Assembly (NCBI RefSeq): GCF_012927115.1
Contig: NZ_JABBFY010000001.1
Span: 2,604,001 to 2,668,000, forward strand
Reading direction: 5' to 3'
Length of the DNA: 64,000 bases
Source of the DNA: Sphingomonas sp. G-3-2-10
Lineage (GTDB): Bacteria > Pseudomonadota > Alphaproteobacteria > Sphingomonadales > Sphingomonadaceae
Within the stretch, counting starts at the first letter, position 1, and each line of letters opens with the position of its first letter. Below are positions 15,910 to 23,642 of this stretch, one piece after another. The position numbers were made by a program, and so were the translations under genes. The notes under the pieces are model-generated. The model did not search any database. It had not been told where the DNA came from and saw nothing but the letters and a program-made list of their open reading frames with translations.

Positions 15910-17865
15910 TCAACGATCCCCGCTGCGCGGTGTTATGCCGACCTGAACCTCGACGGTTGGCAGCTCCAAGAGCCGGCGCGGCAGGCAGCCAGGCCTGCCC
16001 TCGGCCTTTTCCACCAGCGCGTCGTAGGGGTCACCTACCCGGAGCGCGAGCGCGTCGTAGGTCAGCCAGTCGGCAAGCGAACGGGATGCGGTGGCAACGA
16101 CTTCCTTCCGCAACCTCGTCCCGGATCCCCTATGCTCAGATAGGTCGGCAACAAGCTGCGTCGGGATCACGGGAACGCCGCGGCCGAACAAAGGCGGTGC
16201 GAGGAAGAAATAGACGCTCGAATCGGTCTGTGCCTGAAGCGCGAGCCGCTGCTCCCGGTGGAGCGCAAAAGAGGTCTGCCAGGTCGGCTGCACCTTCGCC
16301 CTTCTGTTTCGATAAAGTCGCTTGGCCTGGATGAGCGTGACGCGCCTTCCCAGCGAGATGCCGTCGAGCATCGGATCAACGATCAGGCAAAGGTCGGCCG
16401 AAAAGCTCTTGGCTCCCTTGATGCCCTTGCGGCCTTCCTCGGGCCGATCGACGTTGCGGTATCGCATGCTCACGGAAGCCCGATGCGGCGCCGCCGAAGC
16501 GCGAGCGAGCGCTTCGAGTGTATCGTCGAGCGCGGAGAACCGGGTCGAGAGGTCGCGAAACAGCGTCGCAAGAAGGCGGTCTTCGCCCTCGTCGCCATGC
16601 GCATCATATTCGCTGGCGACATGGGCCTCTACTCGAGAGATCGTGTGCTCGATAAGTCGTTCGATATTGCGGTCGCCTAGCCAGGTGCGGGGAAACTCGC
16701 CCGTATCCGGCGTCCCGCTTTCCAACGTGACCAAGCTCCCGACCAAGCTATTGGTGCTGGGAAGGACGGTAGCCATCGGCAGGTCGCTGAACTTGGCCGC
16801 GCGGACTGCGCGCGCGGCGTATCGGACGAGATCGACCGGATGGCTTTCGAGCTCGATCAAAAATTCACGGTCATCGGCATGGACAAGCGCCACCGCTGCA
16901 AATTGCGCCAGATCGGCAGCCTGACCGCTCGGCCACCACAGCAACGCCTCGATCGCCGCTTGTCGAAGGTCGGCATCGTCTCCGATCAGCTCCTGCAGGC
17001 TATCGACATAGGCGGCACGGGTTTCCGCCGGCCGGGACAGGAGATCCGTTTCGCCATAGCCTGGGCGATGCTGGACCAATTCGAGCAGCATGACGGCCAA
17101 CGCGCGGACCTTGGTCTGTCCTTCGATGGCGCGCGCCATTTCATCGCGGGCTGAAACGAGCAGTCGAGAATCCGATTGCAGTTTCGGGATTTCGAAAGCT
17201 GCATAGGGTTCGGCATATTCCGGCCGGACTCTAAGGATCGCCATGAGGACGGTCCAGGGAGTCCAGCCAACACCGCGACCGATGGCGGCGAACAGACACG
17301 TCGCAACGTTGCGTTCGTCACGCCCTCCGATCGCCGCGATCAGGGTGCGCGCCTGAGCCTTGGTCTTTACCGCCAGTTGGGAGAGCAGGTCCTCAAGCCA
17401 CAAATTCTGTCGGTTCGTGCCCTTCAGCTCGTCCGCAAGTCTGGCAATAAAGAGCGGTTCGTCGGCCAGGCGCGGAAAATGCTCGAAGAGCGAATATCCC
17501 AAATGCCGTTGCGCGGCATATGCGGCGAGCGCCGCTTCGAAGTATGACCAGCGCCGTTCGACATGCTTTACGATTCCTGCCCGCAGCGCTTCATCGCGGC
17601 CTGTCGAACGATGGTCCTTGCTCGCCTCGAGCAGCTTGAGGACAACATTCAGGTCGACATGCGCGTCAGCGGTTTCCTGGGCGAGGGCCGCGACCGCCTG
17701 CTCCAGTTCGTTGAATGACGGCACCCTACCACTGCTCCCTAGATTGAGGATGCGGCGTACACGATATCGGGGCCGACGGTCAGGGAGCAGCGTGTCGATA
17801 ACCGCGACCAGCATATCCTCAGCGGTCGGCGGCTCGTCGCTTGTCGCATCTTCGTCCGCCAACAC
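15910..17865 (-). CDS. Unknown protein with helical repeats and a predicted PD-(D/E)xK nuclease site
   Basis: I do not recognise this 651-residue protein as a named family. Residues about 50-400 are alpha-helical and alanine/leucine rich, like HEAT-type repeats. The C-terminal part contains S-F-S-A-D-L-C-L-I-V-D (Asp491) and V-T-L-I-Q-A-K (Gln513, Lys515), the D...QxK arrangement of PD-(D/E)xK endonucleases. A preceding glutamate in G-E-D-R (Glu428) could complete the site. There is no signal peptide or membrane segment. It stands alone, next to the conjugation operon and convergent with the DUF4238 gene. A restriction or defence role is a reasonable inference from the architecture only. Confidence 0.55.
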   Translation of the reverse strand: MLADEDATSDEPPTAEDMLVAVIDTLLPDRRPRYRVRRILNLGSSGRVPSFNELEQAVAALAQETADAHVDLNVVLKLLEASKDHRSTGRDEALRAGIVKHVERRWSYFEAALAAYAAQRHLGYSLFEHFPRLADEPLFIARLADELKGTNRQNLWLEDLLSQLAVKTKAQARTLIAAIGGRDERNVATCLFAAIGRGVGWTPWTVLMAILRVRPEYAEPYAAFEIPKLQSDSRLLVSARDEMARAIEGQTKVRALAVMLLELVQHRPGYGETDLLSRPAETRAAYVDSLQELIGDDADLRQAAIEALLWWPSGQAADLAQFAAVALVHADDREFLIELESHPVDLVRYAARAVRAAKFSDLPMATVLPSTNSLVGSLVTLESGTPDTGEFPRTWLGDRNIERLIEHTISRVEAHVASEYDAHGDEGEDRLLATLFRDLSTRFSALDDTLEALARASAAPHRASVSMRYRNVDRPEEGRKGIKGAKSFSADLCLIVDPMLDGISLGRRVTLIQAKRLYRNRRAKVQPTWQTSFALHREQRLALQAQTDSSVYFFLAPPLFGRGVPVIPTQLVADLSEHRGSGTRLRKEVVATASRSLADWLTYDALALRVGDPYDALVEKAEGRPGCLPRRLLELPTVEVQVGITPRSGDR

Positions 17866-17979
17866 TCGTCTCTCCCTGCTCGATCACACATTTTGCGGAT
17901 CTTGGCAGGCGGATACTAGGCCGAACGAAGATGATTGCGACTCCTCAGCTTCCGAGGTCTGGCGATTACCGCCCGATCG

Positions 17980-18189
17980 TCATCGCCTGATCTTCGTGAA
18001 CTCGCGATCGGTCGCCATGAACTGAGCGAGCATCGGCACGACGAGCTTTGCGGGGCCCTGCGAGGCCTGTCCGGTCTCCGCGGCGTGCGCCTCTGCATAG
18101 GCGGTCAGATCGCGATAGACATCGGCGGGCATGTCGATCGTGACCTTCACCGGCTTGTCGTCTGCGATGGGGCCGAGCTTGAGCGTCAT
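17980..18189 (-). CDS. DUF2274 family protein
   Basis: This 69-residue cytoplasmic protein has the pattern of the DUF2274 family, regularly found directly after trbI in conjugative elements of alphaproteobacteria. A ribbon-helix-helix-like core is suggested by K-V-T-I-D-M-P-A-D-V-Y-R-D-L. Its ATG overlaps the trbI stop by four bases (ATGA), so it is the last gene of the trb operon. A role as a small DNA-binding regulator of transfer is likely but unproven. A longer frame of this region in another register is not supported. Confidence 0.8.
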   Translation of the reverse strand: MTLKLGPIADDKPVKVTIDMPADVYRDLTAYAEAHAAETGQASQGPAKLVVPMLAQFMATDREFTKIRR

Positions 18190-19394
18190 TTCGAGCCCCC
18201 ATCGCCCGAACCAAAAACGATATCGCGCGTCACGATCACGCGCAGCTGAAAGCCCGGCCGGATCGTCAGCGTCGGTTGCACGCCCATCTGGCGCCGGACG
18301 AGATCCTGGCCCGTTCGCCCGATCGATTGCGCGCTTCCCTGCCGCAAGGCCCGGACGAGGTCGTCGTCATCGCTGTTACCGACTTCGGTTCCGACGCTGA
18401 GCAGGGTGGAGATCAGCGCGGCGCGAAGCATCCCGCCCCAGTGCTGGTTTACGCGGTCCTCGAGACCCGAATAGCCGGCGACGTCCGCGCCCGGCAATCG
18501 GTCGAGCTGGATCGAGCGGCCGTCGGGCAGGATGAGGCGGTCCCAGGCGAGGAGCACGCGATTCTGGCCGAACGAGACCTGCGAGTCATATTCGCCGATC
18601 AATCTGCTGCCCTGCGGGATCAGCAAATACCTGCCGCTCACGCTGTCGTAGACATTCTGGGTCACTTGCGCGGTGATCGTGCCGGGCAGGTCGGAGCGGA
18701 TGCCCGTAATCAGCGCCGCGGGAATGACGCTCCCCGCCAGGACGGTGTGAGGCGAGGCTGGCGCGACGCGGTAGCTGCTCTGTGTGGGACCATTGCCGAA
18801 CCCCCGCAGGAAATCGCGCTTCCCCGACGGGTCCGTCCCGGCGTTCGTCGAGCCCGGTGCAGCTGGGACCGCGGCAGCGCCGGCAGGCGCGGGCGCAGAC
18901 AACGACGGGGCTCCCGCCACAGGCATGGATGCAGCGGTGCTTTCCCCGCCCGCAAAGACCTTGCTGGTGCGCGCAGCGTCACGCTCCTGCCGCACCCGAT
19001 CGCGCGCGGCCTGGGCAGCGTCAGCGCCTGCGGCCGGCCCCGGCGCCGGCGCACCCATCGGCGGCGGCGAGACGTCGACCCCGCGTTGTTGGGCGGAAAG
19101 GATCGGGCGGCCGAGATCGCCTGGGAGCGGCGGGCCGAGCTTGGGCACTTGTGAATAGTCCTTCGGCGCACCGGCGAGGTTGTCCGAGGTCGCACGGTTG
19201 TCGGTCGCATAAAGTTCGGTCTGACCCTTGGGCGCCGAGGGCTGGAGCGCGTAGATCAACGCACCGCCAATCCCGGCAGTCGCGACCAGGCCGACCGTCG
19301 CCAGCGCTTTGCGCGACAGTCGCATCACGCGCGGCGGGTCGCCGCGCAGGCGCAGGTCTGCCGCGCCGATCGAAGGTTCGGCGGACGCGGTCAT
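18186..19394 (-). CDS. trbI: Conjugal transfer protein TrbI (VirB10-like)
   Basis: From ATG 19394 the product is 402 residues. The frame is open further upstream, but the ATGA overlap with the trbG stop decides the start. A short cytoplasmic N-terminus is followed by one membrane segment at about residues 35-55, then a proline/alanine-rich periplasmic linker with P-P-P-M-G-A-P-A-P-G. The C-terminal VirB10/TrbI domain has R-Y-L-L-I-P-Q-G-S-R-L-I-G-E-Y and a G-A-D-V-A-G-Y-S-G-L segment. TrbI links the inner and outer membranes and forms the type IV secretion core complex with TrbG. Confidence 0.95.
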   Translation of the reverse strand: MTASAEPSIGAADLRLRGDPPRVMRLSRKALATVGLVATAGIGGALIYALQPSAPKGQTELYATDNRATSDNLAGAPKDYSQVPKLGPPLPGDLGRPILSAQQRGVDVSPPPMGAPAPGPAAGADAAQAARDRVRQERDAARTSKVFAGGESTAASMPVAGAPSLSAPAPAGAAAVPAAPGSTNAGTDPSGKRDFLRGFGNGPTQSSYRVAPASPHTVLAGSVIPAALITGIRSDLPGTITAQVTQNVYDSVSGRYLLIPQGSRLIGEYDSQVSFGQNRVLLAWDRLILPDGRSIQLDRLPGADVAGYSGLEDRVNQHWGGMLRAALISTLLSVGTEVGNSDDDDLVRALRQGSAQSIGRTGQDLVRRQMGVQPTLTIRPGFQLRVIVTRDIVFGSGDGGSK

Positions 19395-20383
19395 TTCGAC
19401 TTCTCCCGGCGCGCGGGATCGAGGCGAAGGATGCGGACGCGTTGCTCGGCCTTGCCGCCGCCTAGGCGCATCTCGGCGCCCGCGAACAGGCGATCGACAA
19501 CCAGATAGCGGCCGCGCACCCGGTAATTGACAAGCTCGCCCTCGCCCTTGGCGCCGGCAATGAACAAGGGCGGAAGGTCGCTCTGGCCAACGCTCCGCGG
19601 CAGCTCGATGAACACCTGGCGGCCATCGTCGAACGCGCGCAGCGGACGCCATGCCGGCCGGTCGCCTTCTATGCGGTAGCGGAAGTCGAGCGCATCGATA
19701 TCGATGTTGGGCACGACCGGCGGCGCGTCCGCCGCCTCGCGATTGCGCGCCGCGAGCGCGATCAACGCATCCTGCGGATAGGTCCAGGACACCGACGCCA
19801 TATAGGTCTCGGGTGTCGAGTGAAGTTCGACGTGGTAGGTGCGGCGGTCGGTGTTGATGACCAGGTTGGTCACCAGACCGCTCCTCGTCGGCTTTACGAG
19901 AATGTGGACGCGCTGCGCGACCCCGACGCCGCTCACGGTATCGCCGATGATCCAGCGGACCGTATCACCCGCGGCGACCGGACCGGGGCCAACCAGCTGC
20001 TCGCCCTCCTGGAGAGCGATGTCGGTGACTTGCCCGGGCGCGGTGTACAGCTGATAGAGGGCGCCTTCGGCCCAGGGATAGAGCTGGATCGCATTGAGGA
20101 AGCCTTCGCGTACCGGCTGCATGCGCGCGGCGGCATTCGCCGTGCCGATCCGCGCTCTCGGATCAGCAGGCTCGCGCGCGGCCGGGGACGATACCGGCTT
20201 CAACTGCCCAGGCAGCGGCAAGGGCTCCGGGATACGAACGATCTCGACCGATCTGGGCGGGTCGGGTTCGGGCACCGCAGCCGGCGCGGCGTCGAACGCC
20301 AGCGGCGGGGTCTGCGCGTGTGAAGCGGTGCAGGCGGCGAGCGGCAGGGCCGCTAGGACCAGTGCCAAACGGATGGGGGTCAT
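19391..20383 (-). CDS. trbG: Conjugal transfer protein TrbG (VirB9-like)
   Basis: The 330-residue protein begins with an export signal containing L-A-A-C (Cys18), suggesting a lipoprotein. The VirB9/CagX domain is clear: Q-L-Y-P-W-A-E-G-A-L-Y-Q-L-Y near residue 100, then I-L-V-K-P-T-R-S-G-L-V-T-N-L and a W-T-Y-P segment. It forms the periplasmic/outer-membrane ring of the transfer channel with TrbI. It overlaps trbF upstream and trbI downstream by four bases each, so translation is coupled along the operon. Confidence 0.95.
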   Translation of the reverse strand: MTPIRLALVLAALPLAACTASHAQTPPLAFDAAPAAVPEPDPPRSVEIVRIPEPLPLPGQLKPVSSPAAREPADPRARIGTANAAARMQPVREGFLNAIQLYPWAEGALYQLYTAPGQVTDIALQEGEQLVGPGPVAAGDTVRWIIGDTVSGVGVAQRVHILVKPTRSGLVTNLVINTDRRTYHVELHSTPETYMASVSWTYPQDALIALAARNREAADAPPVVPNIDIDALDFRYRIEGDRPAWRPLRAFDDGRQVFIELPRSVGQSDLPPLFIAGAKGEGELVNYRVRGRYLVVDRLFAGAEMRLGGGKAEQRVRILRLDPARREKSK

Positions 20384-21063
20384 TGCGAGAGCTCCTTTGA
20401 CCAGTTGAGGGCATTGACGAAGACGCCGAGCGGATTCTTGCGCAGGGCATCTGGCGTGCGGGGGGTCTGGATCACTACGGTCGCGATCGCCGACCAGCGT
20501 TCGGTGGCGGCGAGGCTGCCGTCCTGATAGCGGCGCTCAGTCCAGGAGATCCGGAAGCTGTTGTCCGAGGCGCGGATCACGCTCGATACGTCGACCGCCA
20601 CCTGAGACTTGCCGACCTGCGCGAACGGGTCGTTGTTGCGGGCATAGTCGTTGAGCGCGAGCGCACCCTTGGCGGTGGTGAAATCATAGGCTCTCAGCCA
20701 GCTCTGGCGCAGCACCACGGGGTCGGCGGGGATGCCGCGGACATTCTCGATGAACCGCGCCAGATGATAGGCGATCTGCGGGTCGCTCGGCCGATAGTCG
20801 GCATCGGCGGGAGCGACGGCCTGCGCCTCGCCCAGCTTGTCGACCTGGACGATCCACGGCGTGATCGTGCCACGCATCGCCATCCCGATCAGACCGGCAA
20901 TGGACAGCGCCAGGAGTGCCAGCGACGCGAAGCAGGCGAGCCGCCAGCTGCGGGCCTGGACCCGGCCCGAGCCGATCCGGTCATCCCATTCCTGCCCAGC
21001 GCGCTGGTACGGCGTTACGGGTTCCGGCGTTGCGCCGTAGCGCACGGTCGATCGTCGAAACAT
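20380..21063 (-). CDS. trbF: Conjugal transfer protein TrbF (VirB8-like)
   Basis: The 227-residue protein has the VirB8/TrbF layout: a cytoplasmic N-terminus with Y-Q-R-A-G-Q-E-W-D, one transmembrane helix at about residues 45-65, and a periplasmic domain with W-I-V-Q-V-D-K-L-G-E and a final W-S-K-E-L segment. It is an inner-membrane assembly factor of the mating-pair channel. It starts 6 bases after the trbL stop and its stop overlaps trbG. Confidence 0.95.
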   Translation of the reverse strand: MFRRSTVRYGATPEPVTPYQRAGQEWDDRIGSGRVQARSWRLACFASLALLALSIAGLIGMAMRGTITPWIVQVDKLGEAQAVAPADADYRPSDPQIAYHLARFIENVRGIPADPVVLRQSWLRAYDFTTAKGALALNDYARNNDPFAQVGKSQVAVDVSSVIRASDNSFRISWTERRYQDGSLAATERWSAIATVVIQTPRTPDALRKNPLGVFVNALNWSKELSQ

Positions 21064-21069
21064 GATGAT

Positions 21070-22521
21070 TTACTCCTTGTCGGTGACGCTGACGGAGGCC
21101 CCGGGGCCGCGGCTGTCGCCGCCTCGCAGCGTGTGGGTTGCAACGTTGGCGCCGTGGACGATCGCCTGGTGGCGACGCATCGATTTGGCCCAGGCGGGAG
21201 GCTCGCTGCGCGGCGTGTCCGCTGCGGGTGGCGGCGTGGATGGGGTTTCCTCGGCCTGCCCCGTGGCAGCAGCCGTGGGCGTCGCTTCGCTCTGGGGCAT
21301 CGGAACTCCGCCGCTGTCGCGCTCGACCGGGCCGGCGCCGGTCTGAGGTTTGGGGGCGCCACCCGAATCGCGTTCGGCCGGTGCCGGTGCGGGCGATGGT
21401 GCCGCGGCGCTGCCCGAAACCGGGGCACCGCTGCCGCCGCCCGATCCGCCAGTGCCGCCGCCGGAAGCGCGGCGAAGCGGCGACATGGCGCTGTTGGCGG
21501 CTGTGCGGCCGACATTGCCGAGCCCGGATGCGACACCGGCGATGCCCGACTTGCCTTCGGCACCCGCGCGATAGGCGCTGGCTGCCGTGCTGACCGTGCG
21601 GCCCGCACCCGCCAGCGCGCCGCCTGCGGCGCCCAGCGCTGCGCCACCGGCGGCGGCGCCTGCCGCGACCACGCCGCCTGCGGCAAGTGCGGTGCCGGCT
21701 GCTGCGCCTGCGCCCAGCTGGGGACCGCCCGAGACGATGCCGCTGGCAATGCCGGGTCCGAAAATGCCCAGGCCCAGCAGGCAGAGCGCGCCGAGCACGA
21801 TCGCCATCGCGTCCTCAATCGTCGGCTGGGCGTTGCCGATGGCGTTGGTGAATTCGGAAAAGAGCGTCGAGCCGATGCCGATGATGACCGCAAGGACCAG
21901 GACCTTGATGCCCGACGACACCACGTTGCCGAGCACCCGCTCGGCCATGAAGGCGGTCTTGCCGAACAGTCCGAACGGAATCAGCACGAAGCCGCACAAT
22001 ACCGTCAGCTTGAATTCGATGAGCGTAATGAAGAGCTGCACCGCGAGCACGAAGAAGGCGAGCAGGACGATCACCCAGGCGAACAGCAGGACGACGATCT
22101 GAATGAAGTTCTCGAAGAAGCTGATGTAGCCCATCAGCCCGGAGATCGAGTCGAGGATCGGCCGGCCGGCATCGAGCCCAACCTGGGCGACGCGCCCCGG
22201 TTGGAGCAGCTCGGCGGTCGTGAACCCCGTACCGGAGGCTTTGAGGCCAAGGCCGGCGAAGCTCTCGAAGACGATCCTCGCGAGCATGTTCCAGTTGCCG
22301 ATGATGTAGGCGAAGATGCCGACAAAGAGCGTCTTCTTGACGAGCCGGGCGATGATGTCGTCACCCTCGCCGAAGGTCCAGAAAAGCGCCGCGAGCGTTA
22401 CGTCGATGACGATCAGCGTCGTCGCGAGGAAGGCGACTTCGCCCTGGAGCAGGCCGAACCCTGAATCGATATAGGAGGTGAAGACCTCCAGAAACCGGTC
22501 GACGACGCCTGTGCCGCCCAT
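21070..22521 (-). CDS. trbL: Conjugal transfer protein TrbL (VirB6-like)
   Basis: ATG 22521 lies downstream of AGGAG at the end of the trbK gene and gives 483 residues. The frame extends upstream but belongs to trbK territory. Residues about 30-290 hold several membrane helices, including a V-V-L-L-F-A-W-V-I-V-L-L segment, as expected for the polytopic VirB6/TrbL channel component. The last about 180 residues are low complexity with G/S/A/P-rich stretches, normal for TrbL tails. It starts two bases before the trbK stop region ends, so the two are coupled. Confidence 0.93.
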   Translation of the reverse strand: MGGTGVVDRFLEVFTSYIDSGFGLLQGEVAFLATTLIVIDVTLAALFWTFGEGDDIIARLVKKTLFVGIFAYIIGNWNMLARIVFESFAGLGLKASGTGFTTAELLQPGRVAQVGLDAGRPILDSISGLMGYISFFENFIQIVVLLFAWVIVLLAFFVLAVQLFITLIEFKLTVLCGFVLIPFGLFGKTAFMAERVLGNVVSSGIKVLVLAVIIGIGSTLFSEFTNAIGNAQPTIEDAMAIVLGALCLLGLGIFGPGIASGIVSGGPQLGAGAAAGTALAAGGVVAAGAAAGGAALGAAGGALAGAGRTVSTAASAYRAGAEGKSGIAGVASGLGNVGRTAANSAMSPLRRASGGGTGGSGGGSGAPVSGSAAAPSPAPAPAERDSGGAPKPQTGAGPVERDSGGVPMPQSEATPTAAATGQAEETPSTPPPAADTPRSEPPAWAKSMRRHQAIVHGANVATHTLRGGDSRGPGASVSVTDKE

Positions 22522-22522
22522 G

Positions 22523-22876
22523 TCATTGCTCCTGTTGGAAGGTGGCGGTCGCGTCGTTCGCGCCGATCGCCGATTCGGAGGACTTGCCCGGCGCATCGCT
22601 CGGGTCGGGCTCGGCCGGCCGCATTCGCCGCTGCCCGAGGAACCGCTGGCGGTTCTCGGCCCAGGCTGCGAGGCAGCCCGGGTCCGAGCCCGCCGCCTGC
22701 CCGGCCAACTGGCAGCTCCTGAGCTTTGCCTGGAGCGGGTCTGTGGGCAGGTCGGTCGAGAGCATGGCGGGTGGGGATGCCGGCTTCGGCTCCTCGCGCA
22801 GGGCGAGCAGGCCCATTGCGACAGCGACGCCAAGGCACGCAAAGGCGCCGATGCGAGCCGGAAGCCGGACGTTCAC
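22523..22876 (-). CDS. trbK: TrbK-like entry-exclusion protein
   Basis: GTG 22876 gives 117 residues and starts 11 bases after the trbJ stop. A signal-anchor segment at about residues 8-25 is followed by a short periplasmic region with L-R-S-C and D-P-G-C-L-A-A-W, then R-Q-R-F-L. This is the alternate TrbK form found between trbJ and trbL in alphaproteobacterial elements. Such proteins are thought to block redundant entry of related elements at the recipient membrane. The frame reads open far upstream through trbJ, which is a shadow. Confidence 0.8.
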   Translation of the reverse strand: MNVRLPARIGAFACLGVAVAMGLLALREEPKPASPPAMLSTDLPTDPLQAKLRSCQLAGQAAGSDPGCLAAWAENRQRFLGQRRMRPAEPDPSDAPGKSSESAIGANDATATFQQEQ

Positions 22877-22887
22877 CGCACCGGCCT

Positions 22888-23637
22888 TTAGCGGTGAAAG
22901 ATCTGAACCGCGGTCGGCTGGTAGCCGGTCCCGGGCGCCAGGAATCGGCGCAGCTGCTCGCGGGCCTGATCCTGCGCGGCGGCACGCTGCGACGCTTCGA
23001 GCGCCTGGGCGCGTCCTTGCGCGGCGACGACCGCAGTCAAGTCGGCGAGCTGGCGGGCCTGGAGCGCGAGAAGCTGGTTGCCGGCCTGTGCAGCCTGGAG
23101 CGCGCCCGATGCCGACTGGCTGGAGCCGACGATCCGGTCCATCGCGTCGCGCGCGCCCTCGATGTTGCCGACGACGCCGGCTTGGACCTTCAGCGCATCC
23201 TCGAAGCCGGCGACCGTGTCTTCCCAGCGGGCGCGGGCATTGTCGACCAGCGCCTTGTCGGTCGCCGACACGGGCGTGCCACGGTACCGGCTCGTGAAGG
23301 CCCGGTCGATCGACTGGACCGAATAGGCGATGCGCTGAGCGTTCCCGAGCAGCTGCTGCGTCTGGCGGACCTGCGACTGGAGTTCGGCCAGCGCGGAGGT
23401 AGGCAGCGACGCAAGGTTCTTGGCGTCGTTGATCAGCGACTCCGCTTCGTTCTGGAGCGATTTGATCTGGTTGTTGATCTGTTCGAGCGTGCGGGCTGCG
23501 GTAAGCACGTTCTGCGAATAGTTGGTCGGGTCGTAGACGACCCCGCCGAACTGGGCGTGGGCGGGGGCTGCGGCGAAGCAGAGCAGCATCGCAGTCCCGG
23601 TGGACAGCGCGAGGCGGCGAAGCGACGAGATACGCAT
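22888..23637 (-). CDS. trbJ: Conjugal transfer protein TrbJ (VirB5-like)
   Basis: ATG 23637, with AGGAG 9 bases upstream, gives 249 residues. Residues 1-29 form a signal peptide (A-P-A-H-A-Q). The mature N-terminus has the TrbJ pattern G-G-V-V-Y-D-P-T-N-Y-S-Q-N followed by long coiled-coil stretches rich in Gln, Leu and Glu. TrbJ is a periplasmic/minor pilus component of the mating channel. The gene lies six bases after the trbE stop region. Confidence 0.93.
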   Translation of the reverse strand: MRISSLRRLALSTGTAMLLCFAAAPAHAQFGGVVYDPTNYSQNVLTAARTLEQINNQIKSLQNEAESLINDAKNLASLPTSALAELQSQVRQTQQLLGNAQRIAYSVQSIDRAFTSRYRGTPVSATDKALVDNARARWEDTVAGFEDALKVQAGVVGNIEGARDAMDRIVGSSQSASGALQAAQAGNQLLALQARQLADLTAVVAAQGRAQALEASQRAAAQDQAREQLRRFLAPGTGYQPTAVQIFHR

Positions 23638-23642
23638 GGCAA

